This document shows, piece by piece, positions 38,093 through 46,653 of a stretch of DNA of 64,000 bases. A program made the translations under genes and the position numbers. The stretch is taken from assembly GCF_002174305.1 (NCBI RefSeq), contig NZ_MIJB01000008.1, forward strand, positions 1 through 64,000, written 5' to 3'. Source of the DNA: Aeromicrobium sp. PE09-221 (GTDB taxonomy: Bacteria > Actinomycetota > Actinomycetes > Propionibacteriales > Nocardioidaceae). Numbering within the stretch: position 1 is the first letter of the stretch; every line of letters starts with the position of its first letter. A model generated the notes under the pieces. That model searched no databases. It saw nothing but the letters and a program-made list of their open reading frames with translations, and was not told the DNA's origin.

Positions 38093-38667
38093 ATGTCCCT
38101 CCTGGGATCGAGGTCCTGGGGCCGGTCGCGGTCGGTTCCGCTGGCGAGATCGCCGCATTCGACCGTTACCGCGTCGTGGGCGGCCAGGTACGCCCGGGCG
38201 CCCTCTCCGTCAGCGCCGGCGGCGATCGCCGGCCAGTGGTCGCGACCGATCAGCACGGGGTGGCCGGGAGCCCCGGCGAACACGGCTCGGACCAGCGTGC
38301 CGGGGCCGTCGGCGTACGAGAGGATGCGGTGCACCACGTCGGCGCCGACATCGGGCAGATCGACGAGGTGGACGAGGGCGAGCTGAGCGGAATCGGTCGC
38401 GAGTGCGCGGAGGCCGGCCTCGAGCGAGGCGCCCATGCCCCGCTCCCAGTCTTCGGCTACCACCGTGCGTACGTCGCCCAGCAGGGCGTGCGCTTCATCG
38501 GCCGCCGCGCCGAGCACGACGACGACATCATCGAGGCCGCCGTCGAGGAGGCTCTGACGCGCCGCCACGACCCAGGGTGTGCCGTCCTCGCGGCGCAGCA
38601 GCGCCTTGGGACCGCCCATGCGCCGCCCGGCGCCGGCGGCCAGCAGCAGTCCGGTGACGTCTCCCAT
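38089..38667 (-). CDS. mocA: MocA-like molybdenum cofactor cytidylyltransferase
   Basis: A 192-residue NTP-transferase. GLLLAAGAGRRMGGPKALL (residues 6-24) is the nucleotide-binding motif of the MobA/MocA family; LVHLVDLPDVGADVV holds the metal-binding Asp region. MocA converts molybdopterin to the CMP dinucleotide form used by xanthine-dehydrogenase-type enzymes. It is the first gene of the maturation operon. The start at 38667 follows a GGAGG. Confidence 0.88.
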   Translation of the reverse strand: MGDVTGLLLAAGAGRRMGGPKALLRREDGTPWVVAARQSLLDGGLDDVVVVLGAAADEAHALLGDVRTVVAEDWERGMGASLEAGLRALATDSAQLALVHLVDLPDVGADVVHRILSYADGPGTLVRAVFAGAPGHPVLIGRDHWPAIAAGADGEGARAYLAAHDAVTVECGDLASGTDRDRPQDLDPRRDI

Positions 38668-38734
38668 CACCCTCCATTCTCCCACCACGCGCCAGCCCGG
38701 AGCATCACGAGCGGACAGTGCGGGGTCGGCACCC

Positions 38735-38771
38735 CGGCGGTCGAGTAGGTGAGGGCACGACTCGACCGCCG
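38735..38771 (-). terminator. hairpin downstream of the CoA-transferase gene
   Basis: Perfect 12-nt arms (38735-38746 and 38760-38771; CGGCGGTCGAGT) around a 13-nt loop, 9 bp after the stop of the minus-strand CoA-transferase gene. It probably separates the carbamate kinase operon from the maturation operon. No U-tract. Confidence 0.55.
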
Positions 38772-38780
38772 GAGTTCGGG

Positions 38781-39968
38781 TCACTCCTCGGTCTCGTCCA
38801 GCCAGCGACGGACCGACTCGTTGTGCTGCCCGAGCGTGGGCGGCGCGATATTCGTCTCACGCGAACCCGCGTACGGCTGGTCGTCCAGGCGGATGACCGG
38901 TCCGGGTAGTGTCAGCCGTCCCTTGGTGGCGTGGTCGACCTCGATGACGAGGCCCTGCGAGCGGGCCTGCTCCCACTCGTAGACCTCATCGATGGTGCGC
39001 ACCTTGCCGGACGGGAGACCCGCCGCGGACAGCAGCTCCAGCCAGTGCTCGGCCGGCGCCGTCGCGAACTTCTCCTCGATGATCGCGATCAGCTCGTCCC
39101 GATGAGCGACGCGGTCGCCGTTGGTGGCGAACCGCGGATCGTTCGCGTCGAGGTCGAGCGCTGCCGCGAAGGCCGTCCACAGCGACTCCGAACCGCAGGA
39201 CAGCTGGATGGGTGCCGTCTGCGTGTGGAAGAGGCCGTACGGGGCGATCGACGGGTGGTGCGCGCCGGAGAGGCCCGGGACCTCCCCCGCGACCGTCCAG
39301 CGCGTGCCCTGGAAGGCGTGCACGCCCACGACACTCGCGATGAGCGAGGTGCGGACGACCCGGCCGCGTCCGGTGCGCTCACGCTCGTAGAGCGCCGCGA
39401 CCGTGCCGTACGCACCGTTCATGCCCGCGAGCAGATCGGCGATCGGGACACCAACCTTGGTCGGCTCCTCACTGCCCGTGATGCTCATCAGACCGGCCTC
39501 ACCCTGCGCGATCTGGTCGTAGCCCGCGCGGCTCGCCTCCGGACCGTCGTGGCCGAAGCCGGTGATCGAGAGGATCACCAGACCCGGGTTGAGCCGGTGC
39601 AGCTCCTCGACGCTGAAACCCAATCGATCGAGCACGCCCACCCGGAAGTTCTCCATGAGCACATCGGCGCGCTTGACTAGCCGACGAAGGATCTCCTTGT
39701 CCTCATCGGTCTTCAGATTGAGGGTGATCGACTCCTTGTTGCGGTTCGCCGACATGAAATACGTCGACTCGCGCTCCTCGCCCTCCCCGAGGAAGGGAGG
39801 CCCCCACCCGCGACTGTCGTCGCCGGTGGGGGTCTCGATCTTGATGACGCGTGCGCCGAGGTCGCCCAGCATCATGGCCGCATGCGGCCCGGCCAGGGCC
39901 CGCGTCATGTCGAGGACCAGAGTCCCCGCCAGCGGGCCCTGGACCGCGGTGTCCTGCTCGTTCGTCAC
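38781..39968 (-). CDS. CaiB/BaiF family III CoA-transferase (candidate malonate activation)
   Basis: A 395-residue class III CoA-transferase. The N-terminal [20 protein letters not shown] and the likely catalytic D151 ([17 protein letters not shown]) are family hallmarks, as is [11 protein letters not shown]. These enzymes move CoA between carboxylic acids such as formate, oxalate, carnitine or mesaconate. It overlaps the barbiturase-like gene by ATGA, so its acid is probably a product of ring opening. Malonate to malonyl-CoA fits the proposed route; this is not shown by the sequence. Confidence 0.88.
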   Translation of the reverse strand: MTNEQDTAVQGPLAGTLVLDMTRALAGPHAAMMLGDLGARVIKIETPTGDDSRGWGPPFLGEGEERESTYFMSANRNKESITLNLKTDEDKEILRRLVKRADVLMENFRVGVLDRLGFSVEELHRLNPGLVILSITGFGHDGPEASRAGYDQIAQGEAGLMSITGSEEPTKVGVPIADLLAGMNGAYGTVAALYERERTGRGRVVRTSLIASVVGVHAFQGTRWTVAGEVPGLSGAHHPSIAPYGLFHTQTAPIQLSCGSESLWTAFAAALDLDANDPRFATNGDRVAHRDELIAIIEEKFATAPAEHWLELLSAAGLPSGKVRTIDEVYEWEQARSQGLVIEVDHATKGRLTLPGPVIRLDDQPYAGSRETNIAPPTLGQHNESVRRWLDETEE

Positions 39969-41077
39969 TGGTCGCCCATGTCGACGATCGCGGCGACGGG
40001 GCCGCCGCCCTCGGGGCCCTGATGCGCGGCCGAGACGGAAACGAAGACCGCCGGATCACCGGTGACCGCGGCGGTCACGCCACCCACGGCCGCCTTGATC
40101 TGACGGTGCCAGTGCACATCGGAGTCGTCGAGCATGGCGTTGCGACGTCCCCGAACCTCGCCGTCCTGGCTCGCCTCGCACTTGAGGAACACGTTGACCA
40201 GACGACCGTCGAGGTCGGTGTGGTGCGGACGCTCGGGAAGCTCGAGGCCGGCATCGCGGATGGCATTCCAGATGCCGTCCTGATCGAGCGCATCCTCCAT
40301 GACCGAGTGGCCGATGCGGTAGCGGCCACCGACGCCGCGGGCGTTGCCGACCACGACGACCTGCGCCTGGTCGAGCTCGACACCCGAGGAGCACGAGGCG
40401 ACGGCCGAGTACAGCTCGCGGTTGTGCATGACATCCTCATCGGTGGGCATGTCGATCTCGCCGAGTGCGACGGCGATGCCGAGGGCGGTGACGCCATTCG
40501 ACAGGTCCATCGACTCGTGCGTGTGCTCGGTCCAGACCGTCTTGCCGCGGCTCTTGGCGTCGCGGATGGTGTGGATGGTGAGCAGCGGCGTCTTGGTCTG
40601 GACGTAGTGGACATCGGCCGGATCGGTGATGCCGGCACGCTCCATGGCGACCTTGACGGCGTCGGCGACCTTCTCGATCATCGGCGTGCGGCCGATCTCC
40701 TCGGGCAGCAGCTGCTCACTCATCGCGAAGCCGACGCTGAGGCGCGGCTCATCGGTCTTGGGAGCCTTGTCCTCGGGGAGGGTCGCGAAGACCGTGGCGT
40801 GGGGGCTGATGACACCGTCGGTGCCGCCGGACCACACGATGGGGATCTGGCGGACCTCTTCCATCGGCCGCGAACCCTTCTCCGCGATGACCTCGCGGAA
40901 GGCCCGGTCGGCGATGATGCGGGTGTAGTCGTTGACCCCGCCATTGCCCTCGGTCTTGCCGATGATGGCGATGACGCGGTCGGCCTCCATGATGCCGTCG
41001 TCGATGAGCTTGGCGAGCTCGCTGGCGTCGGCGACAGAGTGGATCGGGACCTTGCGAACCTCGATTGCTGAGGGCAT
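39965..41077 (-). CDS. ring-opening amidohydrolase, barbiturase/cyanuric acid hydrolase family
   Basis: A 370-residue member of the small AtzD/barbiturase family, built from three related domains. Candidate Ser-Lys dyads are K41 with S83 (VWSGGTDG), K162 with S230/S231 ([11 protein letters not shown]) and K299 with S349 ([15 protein letters not shown]). Barbiturase opens barbiturate to ureidomalonate; cyanuric acid hydrolase opens cyanuric acid to carboxybiuret. The sequence does not let me separate the two by eye, but the uracil-type permease, molybdenum hydroxylase and CoA-transferase favour barbiturate. AAGGAA lies 8 bases before the ATG. It follows the carbamate kinase after 49 bp. Confidence 0.9.
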   Translation of the reverse strand: MPSAIEVRKVPIHSVADASELAKLIDDGIMEADRVIAIIGKTEGNGGVNDYTRIIADRAFREVIAEKGSRPMEEVRQIPIVWSGGTDGVISPHATVFATLPEDKAPKTDEPRLSVGFAMSEQLLPEEIGRTPMIEKVADAVKVAMERAGITDPADVHYVQTKTPLLTIHTIRDAKSRGKTVWTEHTHESMDLSNGVTALGIAVALGEIDMPTDEDVMHNRELYSAVASCSSGVELDQAQVVVVGNARGVGGRYRIGHSVMEDALDQDGIWNAIRDAGLELPERPHHTDLDGRLVNVFLKCEASQDGEVRGRRNAMLDDSDVHWHRQIKAAVGGVTAAVTGDPAVFVSVSAAHQGPEGGGPVAAIVDMGDQ

Positions 41078-41126
41078 ATGGCGCTTCCTTTCCTGAGGGG
41101 TGGGTCTTACTGGGGGTTGTGGTTCA

Positions 41127-42062
41127 TCAGACCGGGACGACCCGCGTTCCGATCTGACCTTCGGCCGCCGCGCCGATGCGCGCCAGCGATGTGATGACGC
41201 CGGTTCCGGTACCGCTCTCGGCGAATGCCGTGACGGCCTCGACCTTGGGGCCCATCGACCCGGCGGCGAAATCCTGGTCCGCGGCGATCGAGCGCATCTC
41301 GACCGCGGTGACCTCTCCGACCGGCTTGGCGTAGTCGGTGCCCCAGTCGGCGACGACCGCGTCCACATCGGTGGCGATGATCAGCAGGTCGGCCTTGAGC
41401 TCCTGGGCGATGAGCGAGGCGGTGAGATCCTTGTCGATGACCGCGTCGACGCCGCGGTAATTGCCGTTGCGGTCCTGGACGGTGGGGATGCCACCGCCGC
41501 CGGAGCACACGACGACATAGCCGGCCTCCATCAGAGTCTCGGCGGTGGCCCCGTCGAGGCAGCGCACGGGCGCGGGGGACGCGACGACCCGGCGCCAGCC
41601 TCGTCCAGGCACCTCGACGAACTCTTGGCCGGACTCGATGAGGGGCTGGGCGTCCTCGGCGGTGAGGTAGCGGCCGATCGGCTTGGTGGGGTGGGCGAAG
41701 CGCGGATCGTCGATGTCGACGAGGGTGCGCGAGACGACGGCGGCGCAGCGGCGGTCCACACCGCGCTCGGCCAGCTCGGCATCGAGTGCGTTGAGCATGA
41801 GCATGCCGATGGTCGCCTGGGTCTGGGCACCGCACCAGTCGAGCGGCACCGGCGGCACCTGCGAGGCGGTGAGCTCGTTCTTGGTCAGCAGGTTGCCGAC
41901 CTGGGGTCCGTTGCCGTGGGTGAGGAGGACCTCGTGTCCGGCGGCCACCAGATCGGCGATGGGACGGGCGGCCAGACGGATCGCGTCACGCTGATCCTCA
42001 GGACGGGCACTGCCGTCGCTGGACGTCATGGCATTGCCCCCGAGGGCGATCACGATGCGCAT
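41127..42062 (-). CDS. arcC: carbamate kinase
   Basis: A 311-residue amino-acid-kinase-fold protein. [31 protein letters not shown] and GSMGPKVEA are the carbamate kinase motifs. It makes ATP from carbamoyl phosphate and ADP, releasing NH3 and CO2. There is no arginine deiminase or ornithine carbamoyltransferase in the window, so its carbamoyl phosphate most likely comes from AllFGH. E. coli pairs AllFGH with its own dedicated carbamate kinase. It is the first gene of the kinase - barbiturase - CoA-transferase operon. Confidence 0.95.
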   Translation of the reverse strand: MRIVIALGGNAMTSSDGSARPEDQRDAIRLAARPIADLVAAGHEVLLTHGNGPQVGNLLTKNELTASQVPPVPLDWCGAQTQATIGMLMLNALDAELAERGVDRRCAAVVSRTLVDIDDPRFAHPTKPIGRYLTAEDAQPLIESGQEFVEVPGRGWRRVVASPAPVRCLDGATAETLMEAGYVVVCSGGGGIPTVQDRNGNYRGVDAVIDKDLTASLIAQELKADLLIIATDVDAVVADWGTDYAKPVGEVTAVEMRSIAADQDFAAGSMGPKVEAVTAFAESGTGTGVITSLARIGAAAEGQIGTRVVPV

Positions 42063-42232
42063 GCAATGAGGCTAGGGGAGCATCCCATTGGCATGCATGG
42101 TCAACAAAGTCCGATCATTTCGCCAGATTCGGGCAAGGAGTGACAAGAGGGGGTGAGCGGCGTCTCACCCCGGGGAGCCCCCGCCGCCCAACGCCAGCGC
42201 CAGACCTCCCGCGCCCGGTCCCGCCGGCGCGC

Positions 42233-42940
42233 TCAGCTCAAGGGATCGAGGACCTGGCCGATATCCTCCGCGGCTTCGGTCAGCAGCGCGCTCATCGCCT
42301 GCTCGGCCCGGGCGCCGTCCCCGGCCACGATGGCCTCGACGACCGCGCGATGCAGGCTCACGAAGGTGAGGTCGTGCACGTGCCATAGTGCCGCACGGTT
42401 GCGACTGCGCAGCGCCGGCTCCAGCACCACCTCGAACTGGAACAGCAGCTCGTTGTGGGTCGCCGCGAGGATCGCGCGGTGAAGCCTCACGTCGACCTCG
42501 GCGATATGCGCTGGGTCGCCCTCGGCCGACCGTTCCAGCTCGGCGAACGCCTCGCGCAGGGTGACGACGTCTTGCTCCGAGCGCGCCGCTGCCGCGAGTC
42601 GCGCCGCCCCGGGTTCGAGGACCGCGCGGACCTCGTTGAGACTCCTGACGAAGGACGCGTCGAGCGGCTCGCGAGCACGCCAGGCCATGACATCGGGATC
42701 GAGGTAGTTCCAGTGGGCGTGATCCAGGACATAGGTGCCGAGCCGGGGCCTGGCATCGACCAGCCCTTTGTCCGTCAACGATTTCAGGACCTCGCGGACC
42801 GTGGTGCGGGAGACCTCGAACTCGGCCTCCAGCGCATCGACCTCGATCACCGTGCCGGGTGCCCATGTCCCGTCCACGATGCGCTCGCCGACGACGTTGA
42901 GGACCTGGCCGTGGAGTCCACGGGCGATACGAGAGGCCAT
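42233..42940 (-). CDS. GntR-family regulator, FadR subfamily (DgoR-like)
   Basis: A 235-residue regulator with a GntR winged helix (about 8-72; FEVSRTTVREVLKSLTDKG) and an FCD effector domain (about 95-220) with metal-binding His residues (DVRLHRAIL, FVSLHRAVV). It lies 33 bp downstream of dgoD on the same strand. DgoR, the repressor of the E. coli galactonate operon, belongs to this group, so galactonate is a likely effector. It could also be transcribed toward the carbamate kinase operon without regulating it. Confidence 0.87.
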   Translation of the reverse strand: MASRIARGLHGQVLNVVGERIVDGTWAPGTVIEVDALEAEFEVSRTTVREVLKSLTDKGLVDARPRLGTYVLDHAHWNYLDPDVMAWRAREPLDASFVRSLNEVRAVLEPGAARLAAAARSEQDVVTLREAFAELERSAEGDPAHIAEVDVRLHRAILAATHNELLFQFEVVLEPALRSRNRAALWHVHDLTFVSLHRAVVEAIVAGDGARAEQAMSALLTEAAEDIGQVLDPLS

Positions 42941-42973
42941 CTGCTCAGTCTAGGCCGAGCATCGGCCCGCACC

Positions 42974-44119
42974 TCACCATTCGGCGAGGGCGCCGTCGGG
43001 GTAGCGCCAGGCGGGCGAACGCCACGCATGTCCGGTGCGATCGGCCGCCCGTACCGCCGCCTCGTCGATCTCGACGCCGAGCCCCGGCCCGGTGAGGCGT
43101 TCGATATGCCCGTCGATGAATCGCAGCGGCGCGGTGTCGAGCACATAGTCCAATACCTCCGCACCCTGGTTGTAGTGGATGCCGATGCTCTGCTCCTGGA
43201 TCAGGTAGTTGGGCGTCGCGAAGCCCACCTGCAGGCATGACGCCAGCGCGAGCGGACCGAGCGGGCAGTGGGGCGCGAGCTGGACATCGAAGACCTCCGC
43301 GAGGGACGCGATCTTGCGCACCTCGGTGATGCCTCCCGCATGTGAGAGGTCCGGCTGGGCGACCGCGATCCCGGCCTGGAAGACCGGGAGGAACTCCTGT
43401 CGCGAGAACAGCCGCTCGCCGGTCGCGACGGGCGTGGACGTCGCTGCCGTGAGGGATCCGATCACATGCGAGTTCTCCGGCACCACCGGCTCCTCGAGGA
43501 AGAACGGCCGGAACTGTTCGAGCAGCGGCGCCACCCGCCGGCTGTTGGCGAGAGTGAACCGGCCGTGGAAGTCGACGGCGACATCGCGTTCGTCGCCCAA
43601 CACCTCCCGTGCCGCCGCGACCCGCTCGACGACGCCGTCGATCTCCTTCACGGTCGCCACACGCGGCATCCGCCCGCTGGCATTCATCTTCACGGCGGTG
43701 AGGCCCGCGTCGACCTGCTCGCGGATGTTGTCCGCCACCTGGTCGGGCTCGTCGCCGCCGACCCATCCGTAGACCCGTATCCGGTCTCGCACATGACCGC
43801 CGAGGAGCTGATGCACGGGGACGCCCAGGGATTTGCCCGCGATGTCCCACAGGGCCTGGTCGATTCCCGCGACCGCGCTGGAGAGGATCGGTCCTCCCCG
43901 GTAGAAGCCCGACTTCATCATGACCTGCCAGAGGTCCTCGATCCGTCGGGGATCCGCGCCGATGAGCCGCTCGGAGAGCACCTCGACGGCTGTACGGACG
44001 ATCTCCGCCTGCCCTTCGATGACCGGCTCACCCCATCCGACGATCCCCGTGTCGGTCTCGACGCGGACGAAGAGCCAGCGAGGCGGGACGAGAAAGGTCT
44101 CGATGCGTTCGATCTTCAC
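42974..44119 (-). CDS. dgoD: D-galactonate dehydratase
   Basis: A 381-residue enolase-superfamily enzyme very close to E. coli DgoD along its whole length: PPRWLFVRVETDTG, WGEPVIEGQA, GFYRGGPIL, QLLGGHVRDRIRVY, LEEPVVPEN, QPDLSHAGGITE, APHCPLGPLALA, EQSIGIHYN. It removes water from D-galactonate to give 2-keto-3-deoxygalactonate. The GTG at 44119 is preferred over the ATG at 44131: GGAG lies 6 bases before it, it overlaps the aldolase stop by GTGA, and the length then equals the E. coli enzyme. Confidence 0.93.
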   Translation of the reverse strand: MKIERIETFLVPPRWLFVRVETDTGIVGWGEPVIEGQAEIVRTAVEVLSERLIGADPRRIEDLWQVMMKSGFYRGGPILSSAVAGIDQALWDIAGKSLGVPVHQLLGGHVRDRIRVYGWVGGDEPDQVADNIREQVDAGLTAVKMNASGRMPRVATVKEIDGVVERVAAAREVLGDERDVAVDFHGRFTLANSRRVAPLLEQFRPFFLEEPVVPENSHVIGSLTAATSTPVATGERLFSRQEFLPVFQAGIAVAQPDLSHAGGITEVRKIASLAEVFDVQLAPHCPLGPLALASCLQVGFATPNYLIQEQSIGIHYNQGAEVLDYVLDTAPLRFIDGHIERLTGPGLGVEIDEAAVRAADRTGHAWRSPAWRYPDGALAEW

Positions 44120-44736
44120 AGACGACTCCATTTCGATAGGGCGGCCGACAGCCGCTCGATGCCCGATGTGCTGGTGAACGCCGACCCGACCGCCACGGCG
44201 CGGTAGCCGGCGGTGAGGAAATCGGCGGCGTTCTCGGCGTCGATGCCGCCGGTGGCGACGAAGGCCGCATCGGGGAACGGCCCGCCCTGCGCCCCGGCCC
44301 AGCCGACTCCGAGCTGCGCCGCGGGAAACGCCTTGAGCCACCGGCAGCCGGCACGCAGGGCCCGGTCGATCTCCGTCGCGGTCGCGACCCCGGGCAGATG
44401 GGGAACGCCGAGCTCCCTCGCCCGGGAGACGACCTCGGCGTCGAACCCGGGCGCGACCGTGAACGCGGCGCCGTCGGCGGACACGGCCTCGAGCTGTTCG
44501 ACGCTCAGCACGGTCCCAGCGCCGACATGCTTGCCCTCGGATGCTCCCAGCCGCACCGCGGCACGGAAGCTCTCCCGCGCTTCGGGGCCCTGCACCGGGA
44601 CCTCGATCAGGTCGACGCCCGTCGACCACGCGGCGCGGCAGAGGTCGAGCGTCTCCGCGGGTGGCCGCCCGCGGAAGATCGCCATCACCGGATAACGGTC
44701 GAGGTGATGGCTGAAGAACTCATCGACGGACGACAT
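44116..44736 (-). CDS. dgoA: 2-dehydro-3-deoxy-6-phosphogalactonate aldolase (KHG/KDPG family)
   Basis: A 206-residue class I aldolase. E45 (LIEVPVQ) and the Schiff-base K135 (WLKAFPA) are present. It splits KDPGal or KDPG to pyruvate and glyceraldehyde-3-phosphate. AAAGGAG precedes the ATG, which lies inside the last 17 bp of the IclR gene. Between dgoD and a sugar-acid kinase, it completes the DeLey-Doudoroff galactonate route. Confidence 0.9.
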   Translation of the reverse strand: MSSVDEFFSHHLDRYPVMAIFRGRPPAETLDLCRAAWSTGVDLIEVPVQGPEARESFRAAVRLGASEGKHVGAGTVLSVEQLEAVSADGAAFTVAPGFDAEVVSRARELGVPHLPGVATATEIDRALRAGCRWLKAFPAAQLGVGWAGAQGGPFPDAAFVATGGIDAENAADFLTAGYRAVAVGSAFTSTSGIERLSAALSKWSRL

Positions 44737-45484
44737 GGTCGTCTCCTTTCCATCCGAGATCGCGGGATATCGCCGCGGCGACCCGGCGGAACTCCGGGAT
44801 ACGCTCCCTCAACTCCGCCAGCGGGGCCTTGACGCGCAATGCGGTGACCGACATACCGAGACGGACCTGCCCTGAGGCGTCGGGCACCGGGAGCGCCACA
44901 CAGTTGATGTAGTCCTCCTTCTCGCCGTCGTCCTCCGCCCAGCCCCGCCGCCGTATCCTCTCGAGCTCGTGCTGGAAGGCGCCGGGCGTGACGATGGTGG
45001 ACGAGGTGTAGCGGCGAAAGCTCAGCTGACCGATGACCTTCTCGAGCGTCAGGTCGTCCAGATGCGCCAGGATCACCTTCGCGACGCCCGCCGTGTGGCC
45101 CTCGGCGGGCAGGCCGATCCGCGACCCCATCGCGACGGTTCCCGAGCCCTCGACCTTGTCGACGTAGATGATCTCGTCGCCGATGAGCTGAGCGAGGTGC
45201 ACCGTGTGCCCCTCCTGTGCCGCCAGGCGCTGCAGATGCGTATGGGCGATGCTCCGGACGTCGATCTGGTCGAGGGCATGCTGAGCCAGGGGGATGATGG
45301 CGAAGCCGACGGTGTAGCGGCCGTCGGAGAGCTGCCGGGCGAATCCGCCGTGCTCGAGGGTCTGCAGGAGGCGCAACGCCGTGCTCTTGTGCACATCGAG
45401 TCGTTGGGCGACCTCGCCCAGCGACCGGGGCTCGGGGGCGATGAACTTCATGATCGTGATCGCACGGCTGACGGTCTGAGACAC
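44720..45484 (-). CDS. IclR-family transcriptional regulator
   Basis: A 254-residue regulator beginning at GTG after GAGGT. The winged helix occupies about 5-65 (RLDVHKSTALRLLQTLEHGG) and the IclR effector domain about 80-245 (VDKVEGSGTVAMGSRIG, DYINCVALPVPD). It sits 4 bp after the kinase gene inside the galactonate operon. IclR proteins of this kind (KdgR relatives) respond to keto-deoxy sugar acids. Two TTGC-N7-GCAA palindromes in the divergent promoter region are its candidate operators. Confidence 0.9.
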   Translation of the reverse strand: MSQTVSRAITIMKFIAPEPRSLGEVAQRLDVHKSTALRLLQTLEHGGFARQLSDGRYTVGFAIIPLAQHALDQIDVRSIAHTHLQRLAAQEGHTVHLAQLIGDEIIYVDKVEGSGTVAMGSRIGLPAEGHTAGVAKVILAHLDDLTLEKVIGQLSFRRYTSSTIVTPGAFQHELERIRRRGWAEDDGEKEDYINCVALPVPDASGQVRLGMSVTALRVKAPLAELRERIPEFRRVAAAISRDLGWKGDDHVVRR

Positions 45485-45488
45485 GGGT

Positions 45489-46463
45489 CTACCTCGTGGG
45501 AGTTGGCGACGGCATCGGCCATTGTGCAGGATCGGCCTCGATCATGTCGGCGATCTCGGACTCCCCCGGCAGCACGGCGGCATCGCTCGGTGAGCTGAGC
45601 ACCCGTGAGGCGACGAGATGACCGAGTCGCAGGCGACGGACCGGGTCGAGCCCCCGGAGGACGCCCGCGAGCCAGCCAGCGGCGAAGGCATCCCCGGCAC
45701 CGACCGGCTCGACGACCTCGACGCGGGGCGCTCGGCTGCTGGTCACCTGCCCCCCGGAGAACTCGACGACGGTGCTCCCACCGTCCTTGACGACGAGATC
45801 GGGTACATCGGGCAGCAGCGCCCGGACCTCCTCGGCGGTCCCGGTCCGCCAGAGCACCTCGGCCTCGTCTCGCCCGACGAACACGACATCGCTCGCACGG
45901 GCGAGCTCGTGGAGACGAGCTGCGGCCTCCTGGCGGTCGGGCCAGAGACTGGGCCGGAAGTTCACATCGAAGCTGACGAGCGCCGTGCCGAAGATCCGGT
46001 CGACGACGATGCGGTGCAGCAACTCCAGACAACCGGGCGACAGCGCCGCGGTGATGCCACTGACATGCACGATCCGCGGCCGGCGTTCCGACCACGCCAG
46101 GACCGTCTGACCCGACATCGCCGCGGCCGCGCTGGCGTCTCGGTAGTAGTACACCGTCGTGCCCTGCGGCGAGGGGTCCTTGAAGTACACACCGGTGCGG
46201 TGTGCCGGATCGCGGATCACGTCGGAGGTGTCCACCCCGGCCGAGACCAGCTCGTCGACGATGAGGTCGCCGAGCGGATCGACACCCAGGGCCCCAGCCC
46301 AGGCGGCATGGTGCCCGAGCACCGCTAGGTGTGCCGCGACATTGGACTCGGCACCGCCCCCGTGTAGGAGGCACGCCGCACCAGGACGGAGCCCGGAACC
46401 GTCGGCGGGCGTCACCATCACCATGGTCTCGCCCACGCAGAACGCATCGATCCGCTCAGCCAT
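45489..46463 (-). CDS. PfkB-family 2-keto-3-deoxy sugar acid kinase
   Basis: A 324-residue ribokinase-fold kinase. GGAESNVAAHLAVLG near the N-terminus and GAGDAFAAGWLAG near the C-terminus (catalytic Asp) are PfkB signatures. Beside dgoD and dgoA it should phosphorylate 2-keto-3-deoxygalactonate; E. coli uses an unrelated kinase family (DgoK) for this step. The start at 46463 follows GAGGGG. It is the first gene of the operon kinase - iclR - dgoA - dgoD - gntR. Confidence 0.87.
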   Translation of the reverse strand: MAERIDAFCVGETMVMVTPADGSGLRPGAACLLHGGGAESNVAAHLAVLGHHAAWAGALGVDPLGDLIVDELVSAGVDTSDVIRDPAHRTGVYFKDPSPQGTTVYYYRDASAAAAMSGQTVLAWSERRPRIVHVSGITAALSPGCLELLHRIVVDRIFGTALVSFDVNFRPSLWPDRQEAAARLHELARASDVVFVGRDEAEVLWRTGTAEEVRALLPDVPDLVVKDGGSTVVEFSGGQVTSSRAPRVEVVEPVGAGDAFAAGWLAGVLRGLDPVRRLRLGHLVASRVLSSPSDAAVLPGESEIADMIEADPAQWPMPSPTPTR

Positions 46464-46478
46464 AGGTCCCCTCGCTCG

Positions 46479-46493
46479 TTGCATACGATGCAA
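46479..46493. promoter_or_regulatory. IclR-type palindrome before the kinase gene
   Basis: TTGCATACGATGCAA is a perfect inverted repeat with a 3-bp centre, 16 bp upstream of the kinase ATG. A further half-site TTGCATC is at 46499-46505. It resembles the second site at 46625-46639, suggesting one regulator for both divergent operons. Confidence 0.6.
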
Positions 46494-46624
46494 TACTCTT
46501 GCATCTTTCAGATCACGCTGCCAAGATACCAGTGGCGTACGTCACGTGGGTAGGTGGATGTCTCGGCGAGATGCCACCACACCTTCGGTCACGGCGCGCC
46601 ATCACAGTTCTTTATGGATTGGCA

Positions 46625-46639
46625 TTGCACATAACGCAA
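46625..46639. promoter_or_regulatory. IclR-type palindrome before the sugar binding-protein gene
   Basis: TTGCACATAACGCAA shares the TTGC-N7-GCAA form with the site at 46479 and ends one base before the AAGGAG ribosome site of the binding-protein gene. A bound repressor here could block promoter clearance or translation start. Confidence 0.55.
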
Positions 46640-46653
46640 CAAGGAGATCCGCC

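Noticed and set aside
21856..42062. Ordinary purine/allantoin catabolism
   Set aside because: XDH-like genes, PucR, AllFGH and carbamate kinase suggest it, but there is no uricase, allantoinase, allantoate hydrolase or ureidoglycolate dehydrogenase, and the permease is of the uracil type. Genes elsewhere in the genome could still change this.
42090..42110. Imperfect palindrome around CATGCATG before the carbamate kinase gene
   Set aside because: Several mismatches and a short core; it could be an operator but is not better than chance by eye.
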